The notes under the pieces are model-generated. The model was not told the DNA's origin. It made no database searches and saw only the letters and a list, made by a program, of their open reading frames with translations. From Desulfotomaculum sp. (lineage in GTDB: Bacteria > Bacillota > Desulfotomaculia > Desulfotomaculales > Nap2-2B), in the NCBI GenBank assembly GCA_003485325.1, contig DMZI01000037.1:1-64000 (forward strand): 64,000 nt of DNA, written 5' to 3'. Positions within the stretch are counted from its first letter, which is position 1. The number at the start of each line of letters is the position of its first letter. Below are positions 43,259 to 52,876 of the stretch, in pieces. The translations under genes and the position numbers were made by a program.

Positions 43259-44818
43259 ATGGCTACTAAATTTGATCATATTTACGATGATTATATGAAA
43301 AGGCGGAAAGCCGCCCTTGCCATGGGAGGAGAAGCAGCTATAGAAAAGCGCAAGGCGAAGGGACAAACCAACGCCCGCGAAAGACTTGATCTGCTTTTGG
43401 ATCCGCATTCTTTCTGGGAAGTCGGCGCTTTTATGAAGCACCGTCAATCAGAATTCGGCATGAGTAAAGTATATGTCCCTGCAGAAGGTGTTGTGGCAGG
43501 ATACGGGAAAATAAACGGCCGTAATGTAGTTGTTATATCAGAGGACTTCACAGCCATGGCCGGCACTTTCGGAGAGTATCACGGAAAGAAGTTCGTCTGG
43601 GCTCTTGAATTTGCACAGAACAAAGGTTGGCCTTTCATTGGCATAAACGACTCCGGCGGCGCACGGCTTCAGGAAGGAATGGATACCTTGGAGGCATACG
43701 GCTGGACCTTTGCAGCCCAGTGCCGCGCTTCCGGCATCATCCCGCAGATAGCGCTTCTTTTAGGGCCCTGCCTTGGCGGCCAGGCCTACCATCCGATTAT
43801 GAACGATTTCCTGATTCAGAGCGCAAAGACCGGCTTTTTAGGTATCGCCGGACCCGCTTTTGTAAAAACCATGACCGGTGAAGAAATCTCCCTGGAAGAT
43901 CTTTCCGGCTGGGAACCCCATGCCATTAAGGCAGGGAACACGCATGTCGTGGGAGAAGACGATTTTGAGTGCATTGATATGGCCAAAAAACTTTTATCCT
44001 ATATGCCCAATAACAACAAGGAAAAGCCCCCGGTTATAAAAGTCGGCGACGACCCCATGAGAGAGATTCCTGAACTGGATGACTTCCTGCCTGATGAAAA
44101 TCTGTCGACGCCTTACGATATGTACCCGCTTATCGATATGGTTGTGGATAAGGGAAGCTTCTTTGAAATCCACAAAGATTTTGCTCCAAATTTAATTGTC
44201 GGCTTCGCACGCTTCGACGGGAGATCGGTCGGCATTGTCGCCAATAACCCCGACTACCTGGCAGGCGCCATGAACTGCGACTCCTCCGACAAACTTGCCA
44301 GATTCGTCCGTACATGCGACCTGTTTAATATCCCGGTGGTTACCTTCGTGGATTGCCCTGCATTCTGGATTGGTTCCGAAGAAGAGCATAAGGGAATTTT
44401 ACGTCACGGGGCGAAAACCCTTTATGCCTGGGCTGACGCCACTGTGCCTCTTATTGCCGTAATCATCGGCAAATCATATGCGGGCGCTCATTACGCCATC
44501 CTGGACAAGAGCATCGGCGCAGACCTGTGTTACGCCTGGCCGACAGCCAAGATTAACATCGTCGGCGGCGACACTGCGGCAAGCGTAATCTTTGCCAAGG
44601 AAATCAAGAACTCTCCGAACCCGGCTGAAACAGCTGCAAAAAGAATCAATGAATACCGGACAATGTACGAACATCCTTACCAGCCCGCGGAACGCGGTTA
44701 TGTTGACGACGTGATTATGCCTCACGATACAAGAAAAATCGTCTGTCAGGCTCTTGAGATACTGGAGAACAAGATAACTGCCAGGCCTTGGAGAAAATAT
44801 TCAAATATTAACCTGTAA
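43259..44818 (+). CDS. Biotin-dependent carboxyltransferase (methylmalonyl-CoA/propionyl-CoA type)
   Basis: 519 residues from the ATG at 43259 with AGGAGG before it. Two crotonase-like halves typical of acyl-CoA carboxylase beta subunits: NDSGGARLQEGMDTLEAYGW with the acyl-CoA oxyanion site, LGPCLGGQAYHPIM, then VDCPAFWIGSEEEHKGILRH and GKSYAGAHYAILDKSIGADL. It moves carboxyl from carboxybiotin to an acyl-CoA. In propionate-oxidising syntrophs such subunits belong to the methylmalonyl-CoA:pyruvate transcarboxylase or to Na+-pumping decarboxylase; here the biotin carrier and partner subunits are not adjacent, so the exact complex is open. Confidence 0.85.
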   Translation: MATKFDHIYDDYMKRRKAALAMGGEAAIEKRKAKGQTNARERLDLLLDPHSFWEVGAFMKHRQSEFGMSKVYVPAEGVVAGYGKINGRNVVVISEDFTAMAGTFGEYHGKKFVWALEFAQNKGWPFIGINDSGGARLQEGMDTLEAYGWTFAAQCRASGIIPQIALLLGPCLGGQAYHPIMNDFLIQSAKTGFLGIAGPAFVKTMTGEEISLEDLSGWEPHAIKAGNTHVVGEDDFECIDMAKKLLSYMPNNNKEKPPVIKVGDDPMREIPELDDFLPDENLSTPYDMYPLIDMVVDKGSFFEIHKDFAPNLIVGFARFDGRSVGIVANNPDYLAGAMNCDSSDKLARFVRTCDLFNIPVVTFVDCPAFWIGSEEEHKGILRHGAKTLYAWADATVPLIAVIIGKSYAGAHYAILDKSIGADLCYAWPTAKINIVGGDTAASVIFAKEIKNSPNPAETAAKRINEYRTMYEHPYQPAERGYVDDVIMPHDTRKIVCQALEILENKITARPWRKYSNINL

Positions 44819-44836
44819 AGTCAAGCCTTTAACAAA

Positions 44837-44864
44837 AGGGTCTTCTAACCGGAAGACCCTTTTT
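44837..44864 (+). terminator. Terminator after the carboxyltransferase
   Basis: A 9-bp stem (AGGGTCTTC/GAAGACCCT, 6-nt loop) followed by TTTTT. It may also serve the convergent coiled-coil gene, since AAAAG-side bases give TTTTGTTAAA on the minus strand. Confidence 0.85.
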
Positions 44865-44869
44865 ATTCG

Positions 44870-45325
44870 TTAACCAGCCTGTTTTAAACCATTCAATTCT
44901 TCCCTGCCCTTTTTCACCTGCTCCGAGAGTTTTTCCAGATTTTTTTCAATCCCGCTTAAAACATCATCAGCGTAATCGCGTGCCCCCTGTTTAATTTCGA
45001 AGGCAATCTGTTCCGCCTTCTGGATTGTTTCCTCAGCTATTATTTTGGCCTGGCGTGATATTTCACTTTCCTCAGCCTGCCTGTCTACCTGTTTTTTAGC
45101 ATCTTCCATAATCCTTGACGCCTCTCTTTTTGAATCGGCCAGCACCTTTTCGCGCTCCTGGATCAACCATTTCGCCTGACGCATTTCTTCTGGTATAGAA
45201 GTGCGGATTCGGTCAAGGCAATCCAGCAGCCGGTCTTCATTGATTAAAACTTTCCTTGTCAGGGGAACCCGCATACTTTCCTCGACCAGTTCTTCAAGTT
45301 CATTTAGAATATTTGACAGCTCCAC
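44870..45325 (-). CDS. Coiled-coil protein resembling ATP synthase b/H-type stalks
   Basis: 151 residues, nearly all helical. The middle (about 55-145) is a long coiled coil rich in Glu, Lys, Arg and Ala (EREKVLADSKREASRIMEDA, EETIQKAEQIAFEIKQGARD). No membrane helix or enzyme motif. Similar small coiled-coil proteins lie next to rsmD/coaD in related Firmicutes and are sometimes called ATPase-like or DivIVA-like; the function is unknown. It is downstream of rsmD in the same direction. Confidence 0.6.
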   Translation of the reverse strand: MELSNILNELEELVEESMRVPLTRKVLINEDRLLDCLDRIRTSIPEEMRQAKWLIQEREKVLADSKREASRIMEDAKKQVDRQAEESEISRQAKIIAEETIQKAEQIAFEIKQGARDYADDVLSGIEKNLEKLSEQVKKGREELNGLKQAG

Positions 45326-45355
45326 TTATAAACCTCCCTTTTACTTGGGCTTGGA

Positions 45356-45931
45356 CTATCGGCCAGTCCGGGTTTGAAAACTATAAAAAGTCAACAGCGT
45401 ATCCCCATACCTTTGTTGGCGTGTTAGCGTTAAATCATCAACCCTGGCCGGCAACACCTCTCTTTTACTGCTTTCCACAATAATAACGCCATCCGGCAAG
45501 AGCAAACCGCAGCTGCTGATCATTTCGATTGTAGGCTTTTCCAGGCGCTGCTCATATGGTGGATCAAGAAAGATAATATTATAAAGCTCTTTTCTGTTTG
45601 CCATTAATTTAAGGGCTTTTAAAACATTTAACTTGATTACATAAATTTGGGCTGACAAATCCCCGGGCAAAAAACGAAGGTTTTCATATATAGCCTGCAC
45701 AGCTTTGCTGTTTTGGTCTACGAAGCAAACCTGCCGCGCGCCCCGGCTTATAGCCTCGATACCCACATTGCCGGTTCCGGCATAAAGGTCTAAAAAACGG
45801 CTTTCCTGAACTCTCCCGCCGAGTATGTCAAAAAGAGCCTCTTTAACTCTGTCACCGGTTGGACGCCCTTTCCAACCACGGGGCACTTTTAACAGGCGGC
45901 CCCTGTATATGCCGGAAATTACCCTAACCAT
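45356..45931 (-). CDS. rsmD: 16S rRNA (guanine966-N2)-methyltransferase
   Basis: 191 residues from a revised ATG (MVRVISGIYRGRLLKVPRG), which is the family N-terminus; AAGGAAAG lies before it. It methylates G966 of 16S rRNA using SAM. Motifs: RPTGDRVKEALFDILG, SAM site LDLYAGTGNVGIEAISRGA, and catalytic DPPY in IIFLDPPYEQ. The usual neighbour coaD is not seen. Confidence 0.94.
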   Translation of the reverse strand: MVRVISGIYRGRLLKVPRGWKGRPTGDRVKEALFDILGGRVQESRFLDLYAGTGNVGIEAISRGARQVCFVDQNSKAVQAIYENLRFLPGDLSAQIYVIKLNVLKALKLMANRKELYNIIFLDPPYEQRLEKPTIEMISSCGLLLPDGVIIVESSKREVLPARVDDLTLTRQQRYGDTLLTFYSFQTRTGR

Positions 45932-46082
45932 GCCAAGCTTTCCTTCTTCCGTACATTTTACCATAATCTTAACACAATGATTAAACTAATTTGCATTAAT
46001 TAAGTATTTTCCTAGAATTTACGCACATAAACAAAAATTATGGGGAAATGCTATATCTGTGCAATCATAGAAGGTGATTATT

Positions 46083-47045
46083 ATGTTAAGTCAAGTTTAC
46101 CAGAATTTTGGAATCAGTTTAGACCTTGCTTTAGAAGCCAGAGAAATTGTCCGCGGGGAAACCGGCCAGGAAATTCCGGGTGTAAAGGTCGATCAGGAAA
46201 ATTACGAACATGCCCAAGTAACTATAGTCAATATTATGGAACAATACGCGGAAAAAATCATGGGAAAACCGGTTGGTATTTACATAACCATTGAAGCGCC
46301 GGTAATCAGGGAAAACAATCCCCCGGCGCATAAGGAAATAAGCGAGATACTGGCCCGTTATCTTAAAACACTAGTCAATCTCCCCGAATACGCCAATATT
46401 TTACTGGTCGGGCTGGGAAACTGGCGGGCAACCCCTGACGCCCTGGGTCCTGAAGTAGTTGAGCAAAGTCTTGTTACACGCCACCTTTTCAATTACGCTC
46501 CCCAGACATTGAAACAAGGGATGCGATCCGTCAGCGCCATGGCTCCCGGCGTATTGGGGATTACAGGCATAGAAACTGCAGAAATCATCAAGGGCGTTGT
46601 GGAAAAGATCCATCCGGAACTAATCATAACCGTCGACTCACTGGCTGCCCGCAGTGTAACACGCATCGCAACAACAATCCAAATAGCCACCACCGGAATA
46701 AAGCCCGGTTCCGGTATTGGAAACCAAAGGTCCGTCATTAACCAGGAAACAATGGGCGTGCCCGTGATAGCAATCGGTGTGCCCACAGTGGTTCACGCGG
46801 CCGTCATAGCCAGCGACGCTATTGAACAGTATTTAAAACAGGCGCAAACAAACAATCAAGCAGGCTCAAACTTTTCGCAGCAGGTAATCAATAAAGTACT
46901 TGAACCCTTTGGGGGAAATCTTACGGTCACCCCCAAAGAAATTGACACCTTAATACACAGCACGGCAAAAATTATAGCGACCGGTATAACATCCGCTTTA
47001 CAGCCGGAATTAACCCAGGATGATTACACATTCTATATGCATTAA
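46083..47045 (+). CDS. gpr: Germination protease GPR
   Basis: 320 residues from an ATG at 46083 with AAGGTGA as ribosome site. It is the aspartic-like protease that degrades alpha/beta SASPs when spores germinate; it is made as a zymogen in the forespore. Family stretches: VGLGNWRATPDALGPEVV, SAMAPGVLGITGIETAEIIK, ITVDSLAARSVTRIATTIQI and GVPVIAIGVPTVVHA. A GTATT/CATAAAC pair about 60 bases upstream loosely fits a sigma-G promoter. The convergent SASP gene next to it encodes a likely substrate. Confidence 0.95.
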   Translation: MLSQVYQNFGISLDLALEAREIVRGETGQEIPGVKVDQENYEHAQVTIVNIMEQYAEKIMGKPVGIYITIEAPVIRENNPPAHKEISEILARYLKTLVNLPEYANILLVGLGNWRATPDALGPEVVEQSLVTRHLFNYAPQTLKQGMRSVSAMAPGVLGITGIETAEIIKGVVEKIHPELIITVDSLAARSVTRIATTIQIATTGIKPGSGIGNQRSVINQETMGVPVIAIGVPTVVHAAVIASDAIEQYLKQAQTNNQAGSNFSQQVINKVLEPFGGNLTVTPKEIDTLIHSTAKIIATGITSALQPELTQDDYTFYMH

Positions 47046-47284
47046 ATACCAATTAAGGACACTTTCCAGCGGCAAGAAAACCGATAACCTCAAAACTGTT
47101 TTTCCGGCTGCAGTCTATTTTAGCATGGCCATAAATTTGCCGAAAAAAACCGGTAGACCAGTTAAGCTTTTACCCTAAACTGGCCTTCCGGCTCATATCC
47201 ATTTTCAATTAAATACAGTAGTTTAAAGAAAATATATCCTTTACTCATCTTCGGATCTCAGCTAGGAAAAACTCCCTTTAGGAA

Positions 47285-47536
47285 CTAACGGCCGCCGGCG
47301 GTAACCTGAGGAGTCGGAGGCTGGTTGCCGCTAGCCAGGCTTGTCTCATAAGCAGCGATCATCTTTTTGACCATGTTACCGCCTATGGCGCCATTAACAC
47401 GGGAAGGAATATCACCCATGTAACCACCCTGGGGAACCTGAATACCAAGCTCGGCAGCAGTTTCCCACTTGAACTGCTCCATTGCGTTGGAAGCCTGATT
47501 AATGAGAATCCTATTCGATTTCTGTCCCTGTGCCAT
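47285..47536 (-). CDS. Alpha/beta-type small acid-soluble spore protein
   Basis: 83 residues. It coats and protects spore DNA and is later degraded by GPR. Core motifs: NQASNAMEQFKWETAAELGI with the GPR cleavage region around ETAAE, and GDIPSRVNGAIGGNMVKKMI in the second half. AAGGAGGTG precedes the ATG. Tail is Pro/Thr rich. It lies convergent to gpr. Confidence 0.95.
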   Translation of the reverse strand: MAQGQKSNRILINQASNAMEQFKWETAAELGIQVPQGGYMGDIPSRVNGAIGGNMVKKMIAAYETSLASGNQPPTPQVTAGGR

Positions 47537-47569
47537 TTAATTTTCACCTCCTTATTTTCAGCTTAAGTT

Positions 47570-47576
47570 TATTATG
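47570..47576 (-). promoter_or_regulatory. Putative sigma-G -10 element of the SASP gene
   Basis: CATAATA on the minus strand matches the CATnnTA -10 of forespore sigma factors, 33 bases before the SASP start. The -35 (GTTTA at 17 nt) is weak. Confidence 0.45.
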
Positions 47577-47708
47577 AGCATTAATAAATTGCTTTAAACT
47601 AGAACATTTTACCCAGTTAATAGCTTGAAAATAAGGATTTAAAAACTATTAGAGTTAAATTTTATTTCGCTTTAAATTGTAACGAAATTATAAAATATTG
47701 TTCAAAAA

Positions 47709-49787
47709 TCAACCCCCTCCCCAATTTAGCATTGACCTTGCCTGTAATTCTTCCCTCAATAACATATTATCGCGGCAGGTAAGCTCCGGATCGGTTTCCA
47801 GCAATTTAAAAGCCTCCCTCCTGACCTGCAAGATTAGCCGCTGATCACGGATCAGGTCGGCTGCTTTAAATCCCGGCAAACCGGACTGGCGGAATCCCGT
47901 CAATTCGCCCGGCCCCCTTAAAGACAGGTCTGCCTCGGCCAGGGAAAAACCGTCTGCGATCCTGGTAAGGGTTTTTAAACGTTCCCGCGCATCCTCAGAT
48001 TGCGAGTCCGAGGCAAGAATGCAGTATGATTCCTGACTGCCCCGCCCCACACGCCCGCGCAGCTGATGCAGCTGGGCGAGGCCAAACCGCTCCGCTCCCA
48101 GAATCACCATAACGCTGGCGTTCGGCACATCTACACCCACCTCGATTACGGTAGTTGAGATCAAGACATCCACATCACCGCTGTAAAAAGACTTCATAAC
48201 CCTTTCTTTCTCATTGGTTTTTAATCTTCCGTGTAAAAGGGCAACTCTGCAATCCCGAAAGAAAATTCCCGAAGAGAGCTCTTTTTCAAGTTCAACCGCC
48301 GCCTGCACATCAAATCTCTCAGATTCCTCTATAAGAGGGCAAATTATATATGCCTGCCGGCCCAGATCCACCTGCCTGCGGATAAAACGGTAAACTGATC
48401 CCATGTCTGTTGACAGGTATGTCTTGACCGGTTTGCGGCCAGGGGGAAGTTCCCGGATCGTGCTGATTTCAAGATCACCGTAAAAAGTCAGGGCTAAAGT
48501 GCGCGGTATCGGTGTAGCAGTCATGATCAGGACATCAGGATAATGCCCCTTGGACTGCAAAAGAGCTCTCTGCCGCACACCGAAACGGTGCTGTTCATCA
48601 ATCACGACCGCCGCAAGGTTCTTGAATTCCACATCGTCCTGGATAAGAGCATGGGTTCCTACTATAATCGATATTTGGCCGCCGCGCAGCCTTTCAAGAA
48701 ACAATAAACGTTCTTTCTTCCTGAGACCGCCTGAAATGAACCCTATTTCGATCCCCGAATCTTTCAGGAGGCGCCGCAGGCTGAGGTAGTGCTGCTCTGC
48801 AAGAATCTCGGTCGGCGCCATCAGCGCTCCCTGCAGACCGCTGCCGACCGCCTTCAGCAGAAACAGCAGGCTGACAACAGTTTTACCTGATCCAACGTCG
48901 CCCTGCAGCAAACGGTACATCGGACCGGCCTTGTCCAGATCACGGTTAATTTCCCGCCAGGCGCTGTTTTGGCCTGCCGTCAAAGTAAAAGGGAGTCTTT
49001 CGATGAATTCTTCCAGAATATCAGGGTGAGGCAAGTAGTGATGGGGTTTGCTTATCCTGGTCAGTTTCAAACGCCGTAAACCAAGGGCAACCTGAAATAA
49101 AAAAAAATCTTCCCAGATAAAACGTTCTTTTGCTTTTTGAGCTTTTAGGTTACTGGAGGGGAAATGAACTTCCTTCAGGGCTGCCGGCAAAACAGGCAGA
49201 GCATACTCTTCAACCAAATGCGGCGGTATAAATTCCCTCAACCTGTGCGCCCATTCATCCAACCCTTTTTTAATGATCCTGCGCAGCAGACGCTGGCTGA
49301 GCTGTTCAGTAAGCGGATAAGCGGGTACGATTCGCCCCTCCTGCAAAAGTTCCTCCCCTTCTTCGATTAACTCAAAATCACTTGCATATACCTGAACCTG
49401 TCCGGTTAAACGCTCTATTTTACCTGTCAGGACAACTTTTTGCCCGGGTGAAAACTGTTTTTTTAGATAAGGCTGGTTAAACCAAACCCCCATAAAAAAA
49501 CCACTGCCGTCTTTAAGCAGCAGTTTGGTAACAACAAGGCCCGGCCGTGGTTTTGTTTCCCTTACTCCCGTTACCGTCCCGATAAGAGTGGCCTTTTCGC
49601 CGTGAACAGTTTCAAAGGCCGTCTTTACCTGGCTCCTGTCCTCGTAATCCCGCGGGAAATAATAAAGCAGATCGTGAACAGTTTCTATTCCCAGCCTTTT
49701 TAAGACTGCCGCCCTTTTCGGGCCAACTGTCTTCAAGTACTGAATATTCTGATCTATGGGGTGATCCCGATGTGTTCTGGAAAACAT
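47709..49787 (-). CDS. recG: ATP-dependent DNA helicase RecG
   Basis: 692 residues from the ATG at 49787 (a TTG six codons earlier is also open). It remodels stalled forks and branched DNA. The N-terminal wedge/OB domain (about 60-160, VHGEKATLIGTVTGVRETKP), then the helicase domains with Walker A MYRLLQGDVGSGKTVVSLLF, DEQH in VVIDEQHRFGVRQ, TATPIPRTLALT and QLRGRVGRGSQESYC. The start region overlaps the divergent rpmB promoter. Confidence 0.96.
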   Translation of the reverse strand: MFSRTHRDHPIDQNIQYLKTVGPKRAAVLKRLGIETVHDLLYYFPRDYEDRSQVKTAFETVHGEKATLIGTVTGVRETKPRPGLVVTKLLLKDGSGFFMGVWFNQPYLKKQFSPGQKVVLTGKIERLTGQVQVYASDFELIEEGEELLQEGRIVPAYPLTEQLSQRLLRRIIKKGLDEWAHRLREFIPPHLVEEYALPVLPAALKEVHFPSSNLKAQKAKERFIWEDFFLFQVALGLRRLKLTRISKPHHYLPHPDILEEFIERLPFTLTAGQNSAWREINRDLDKAGPMYRLLQGDVGSGKTVVSLLFLLKAVGSGLQGALMAPTEILAEQHYLSLRRLLKDSGIEIGFISGGLRKKERLLFLERLRGGQISIIVGTHALIQDDVEFKNLAAVVIDEQHRFGVRQRALLQSKGHYPDVLIMTATPIPRTLALTFYGDLEISTIRELPPGRKPVKTYLSTDMGSVYRFIRRQVDLGRQAYIICPLIEESERFDVQAAVELEKELSSGIFFRDCRVALLHGRLKTNEKERVMKSFYSGDVDVLISTTVIEVGVDVPNASVMVILGAERFGLAQLHQLRGRVGRGSQESYCILASDSQSEDARERLKTLTRIADGFSLAEADLSLRGPGELTGFRQSGLPGFKAADLIRDQRLILQVRREAFKLLETDPELTCRDNMLLREELQARSMLNWGGG

Positions 49788-49789
49788 AC

Positions 49790-49818
49790 TTGCATGACCC
49801 TGCAACTTTTGATAGAAT
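49790..49818 (+). promoter_or_regulatory. rpmB promoter
   Basis: TTGCAT (49790-49795), 17-nt spacer, TAGAAT (49813-49818). It lies just before rpmB and overlaps the 5' end of divergent recG. Confidence 0.55.
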
Positions 49819-49853
49819 AATCAACAGTCTATTCTTCAAGGGAGATGTGTTGA

Positions 49854-50045
49854 TTGGCCAGAAAATGTACAATCTGCGGGAAGGGCATAGAAGTCGGCAT
49901 GAAGGTAAGCCACTCCCACATTCGCACAAAGAAAACCTGGGCGGCAAACCTGCAGCGGGTTAAGGCGGTAATTGACGGCGCTCCGAAAAGAATTCTTGTT
50001 TGTACGCGCTGTTTAAGAAGCGGAAAAGTAAAAAGAGCAATCTAA
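49854..50045 (+). CDS. rpmB: 50S ribosomal protein L28, zinc-binding form
   Basis: 63 residues from a TTG start (M-ARKCTICGKGIEVGMKVSHSH). Cys pairs C-x2-C near residues 5-8 and C-x2-C near 51-54 (VCTRCLRSGKVKRAI) are those of the zinc-ribbon (C+) form of L28. Single gene divergent from recG. Confidence 0.95.
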   Translation: MARKCTICGKGIEVGMKVSHSHIRTKKTWAANLQRVKAVIDGAPKRILVCTRCLRSGKVKRAI

Positions 50046-50064
50046 AGCTCTAACCGGCAATTTC

Positions 50065-51105
50065 TTAAAACCTCTTTAAACGCGGCGAATGGGTTATTCC
50101 CGGAATGCGCCCCCGCTTGGCAACCGGTTTTCCATCAACTTCTTTCAGATCCATTGTCATATCGATGGGCGGGGCGGATGATATATAGCTTCCTACTCCG
50201 AAAGAATCCGCGCCTGCCCTGTCAAGGACAACTATACGTTCAGGCGTTATACCCCCGCTAACCAGAATTTGGACATGTGAAAAGCCCCCCAGGTCAAGAC
50301 GCGCCCTTATTTCACGGACCAGTGAAGGTGTAACCCCGCCTCTTTCGCCGGGCGTATCCATCCTGACACCACTCAACCTTTCCTTCAGGGCTTCGGCGAC
50401 CCTCAAGGTTTCCTCGGCTTCATCCTTGAAAGTATCGACCAGTATGATTACTGGCGCCCCCTCGGGCATAATCCGCCTGTAGATATCCGCAACCTTTACC
50501 GTATCGCCCAGGATAAGAATTACAGCATGAGGCATTGTTCCGGTTGGTTCCCGGCCGGCCAGTTTTGCCCCCAGAATACAGCTTGCTCCGTCCGCGCCGC
50601 CGATAATAGCAGCCCTTTCCATAACGGGCGCAACGGCGGGATGTACGTGGCGGGCGCCAAAGCAAACAACCTTTTTCGCGCCGGCGGCATCCTTGCACTG
50701 TCTGGCTGCCGTTGCCCAACCGCTTGAACTGGCTAAGATGCCCAGTAAGGCAGTTTCAAAGATTCCGAAACTATCATAGAGGCCGCTGATGCGCATAACA
50801 ATCTCTTTTTCCCGGAAAGACTCACCCTCCTGAAGGGACCAAAGCTCAACACCCGTATCCTGCAACAGGCTTTTAACTTCGGGAACGCCCGCTAATATAC
50901 CCGCATGCCGCGCAAAAATTTCCGCTGTAACCGGAACCTGATCCAGCCCGGTTTCTTTTAAAATTTCCCTGGCCTTTACAAAGTAGATATCTGTAGTCCA
51001 GCCCTCTTTTATTTCCTGCTCGCTGGCGGAAAAAAGAAGCCTGTCAGGTGATATGGTGAGCTCTCCAATTTCCTTTAAGCTCCGCACCGTTTGGAACCGT
51101 CCCAC
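50065..51105 (-). CDS. pncB: Nicotinate phosphoribosyltransferase, short type
   Basis: 346 residues. It forms nicotinate mononucleotide from nicotinate and PRPP. The marks of the short NAPRTase group are CFGARHVHPAVAPVMERAAI, GADGASCILGAKLAGREPTG and ILVDTFKDEAEETLRVAEAL, with DSFGVGSYI near the end binding the phosphate. It starts 3 nt after the ribH stop, so it is the fifth gene of the riboflavin operon and should come under the FMN riboswitch. The linkage of NAD salvage to flavin synthesis is unusual. Confidence 0.85.
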   Translation of the reverse strand: MGRFQTVRSLKEIGELTISPDRLLFSASEQEIKEGWTTDIYFVKAREILKETGLDQVPVTAEIFARHAGILAGVPEVKSLLQDTGVELWSLQEGESFREKEIVMRISGLYDSFGIFETALLGILASSSGWATAARQCKDAAGAKKVVCFGARHVHPAVAPVMERAAIIGGADGASCILGAKLAGREPTGTMPHAVILILGDTVKVADIYRRIMPEGAPVIILVDTFKDEAEETLRVAEALKERLSGVRMDTPGERGGVTPSLVREIRARLDLGGFSHVQILVSGGITPERIVVLDRAGADSFGVGSYISSAPPIDMTMDLKEVDGKPVAKRGRIPGITHSPRLKRF

Positions 51106-51108
51106 AAA

Positions 51109-51588
51109 CTATTCTTCCTTTCCGCCGGAAATTGCCTTAAGCAAATTGGCCATCTCGATGGCCATTTCAGCAGCGCTTCCGCCTTTATTCCCCGCTTTGG
51201 TTCCCGCACGTTCAATAGCCTGTTCGATACTGTCGGCAAGGATAACCCCAAACGTAACAGGTACTCCGCTGTCCAGGCTGATCCTGGCCACGCCTCTGGA
51301 TACCTGGGCCGCCACATGTTCGAAATGCGGGGTCGCGCCGCGAATTACAGCGCCGAGGCAAACAACAGCGTCAAAACGCCCAAGGCCGATCATTTGGCGG
51401 GCTACCGCAGGTATTTCAAAGGCGCCCGGAACCCAGGCCACTTCTATGTCATCGTCGGCAACCCCATGGCGCTTCAGCGTATCCAGAGCGCCGCTTAAAA
51501 GACGGTTGGTAATGAACTCATTGAAACGTCCGACCACCACCCCGAATTTTAAACCCTGGCCTATTAAATTACCTTCGTAAACCTTCAA
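51109..51588 (-). CDS. ribH: 6,7-dimethyl-8-ribityllumazine synthase
   Basis: 159 residues. It condenses the RibA/RibB products into lumazine, the direct precursor of riboflavin. Motifs: [54 protein letters not shown] and [17 protein letters not shown]. Fourth gene of the rib operon. Confidence 0.96.
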   Translation of the reverse strand: MKVYEGNLIGQGLKFGVVVGRFNEFITNRLLSGALDTLKRHGVADDDIEVAWVPGAFEIPAVARQMIGLGRFDAVVCLGAVIRGATPHFEHVAAQVSRGVARISLDSGVPVTFGVILADSIEQAIERAGTKAGNKGGSAAEMAIEMANLLKAISGGKEE

Positions 51589-51625
51589 TTTTTCCTCCTC
51601 CTTTTTTAATCAAAACTAAAAAATA

Positions 51626-52840
51626 TTAACCGTCTATTTTTAATAAATGTCCTAACTTGTTCTTTTTGGTAGATAAATAAAAACGGTTGTCAACTCCCGG
51701 AGAAATTTCAATGGGAACTCTTCTGATAACTTTCAGACCGTATCCCTCAAGACCGACGATTTTTCTGGGGTTATTGGTCATCAGGCGTATTTTTTCCAGA
51801 CCGAGGTCCGCCAGAATTTGAGCTCCAATACCATAATCCCTCAAGTCAGGCGGAAAGCCGAGTTCTTCGTTAGCCTCGACTGTATCCCTTCCCTCGTCCT
51901 GAAGCTTGTAAGCCCTGATTTTATTTAAAAGGCCAATTCCCCGCCCTTCCTGGCGCATGTATAAAAACACGCCGGCGCCTTCCTTTTCGATCATTTCCAG
52001 CGCCCTGGTGACCTGATCACCGCAGTCGCAGCGCAACGACCCAAAAACATCCCCTGTCAGGCACTCCGAGTGAACCCTGACCAGCGGGGCTTCGACGGCG
52101 CTTAGATCGCCTTTTACCAGCGCAAGATGCCCCTTTCCGTCAAGGGTACTTTCATAAGCTGCCGCGATGAAATCGCCATACCTGGTGGGAAGCTTCGCCT
52201 CATCAACCTTTCTGATGAGTTTTTCCGTACGCCTCCTGTATTGAATAAGATCAGCCACGGTAATAATCATTAGTCCGTGAAGGCTGCAGAATTTCATCAG
52301 GTCATCCACGCGGGCCATTTTCCCGTCTTCTCTCATTATTTCGCAAATAACCCCGGCCGGAAAGCACCCTGCCAGCCTGGCCAGGTCCACTGAAGCTTCG
52401 GTATGGCCGGCCCGGCGGAGAACGCCGCCTTCCTTGGCCCTTAAAGGAAAAACATGGCCGGGACGCCTCAAATCTTCTGCTGAAGTCGTCGGGTCCAGTA
52501 TCGCCTTAACTGTGAAAGCTCTCTCAAAAGCCGATATGCCTGTAGTAGTTTCCCTGTGGTCGACAGAGACAGTAAAAGCAGTGCCGTGAGGGTCGGTGTT
52601 ATTGATCACCATAGGCGGCAAATTCAGCTCGTCCAGCCGCTCGGCCGCTAAAGGCATGCACAGAAGCCCCTTCCCGTATGTAACCATGAAATTAATTGCC
52701 TCCGGTGTGGCCTTTTCAGCGGCCATTACCAGATCCCCCTCGTTTTCCCGGTCCTTGTCGTCAATAACTACAATCATTTTGCCCTGTTGTATTTCCTTGA
52801 TAGCTTCCTCAATAGTATTAAACTTATATTCCATTGCCAT
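51626..52840 (-). CDS. ribBA: Bifunctional DHBP synthase / GTP cyclohydrolase II
   Basis: 404 residues. N-terminal RibB half (about 1-205) with [20 protein letters not shown] and [18 protein letters not shown]-terminal RibA half (about 210-404) with the zinc site [19 protein letters not shown] and [20 protein letters not shown]. It supplies both branches of riboflavin synthesis from ribulose 5-phosphate and GTP. Third gene of the rib operon, 36 nt after ribE. Confidence 0.96.
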   Translation of the reverse strand: MAMEYKFNTIEEAIKEIQQGKMIVVIDDKDRENEGDLVMAAEKATPEAINFMVTYGKGLLCMPLAAERLDELNLPPMVINNTDPHGTAFTVSVDHRETTTGISAFERAFTVKAILDPTTSAEDLRRPGHVFPLRAKEGGVLRRAGHTEASVDLARLAGCFPAGVICEIMREDGKMARVDDLMKFCSLHGLMIITVADLIQYRRRTEKLIRKVDEAKLPTRYGDFIAAAYESTLDGKGHLALVKGDLSAVEAPLVRVHSECLTGDVFGSLRCDCGDQVTRALEMIEKEGAGVFLYMRQEGRGIGLLNKIRAYKLQDEGRDTVEANEELGFPPDLRDYGIGAQILADLGLEKIRLMTNNPRKIVGLEGYGLKVIRRVPIEISPGVDNRFYLSTKKNKLGHLLKIDG

Positions 52841-52876
52841 TTTCCCTTTCCAGAAGATTTTTAACCGGGCCTTTTT

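Noticed and set aside
46040..46294. 84-codon frame at the start of gpr
   Set aside because: Off-frame overlap with gpr; the composition (Arg, Gly, Cys, Asn) is that of a shadow.
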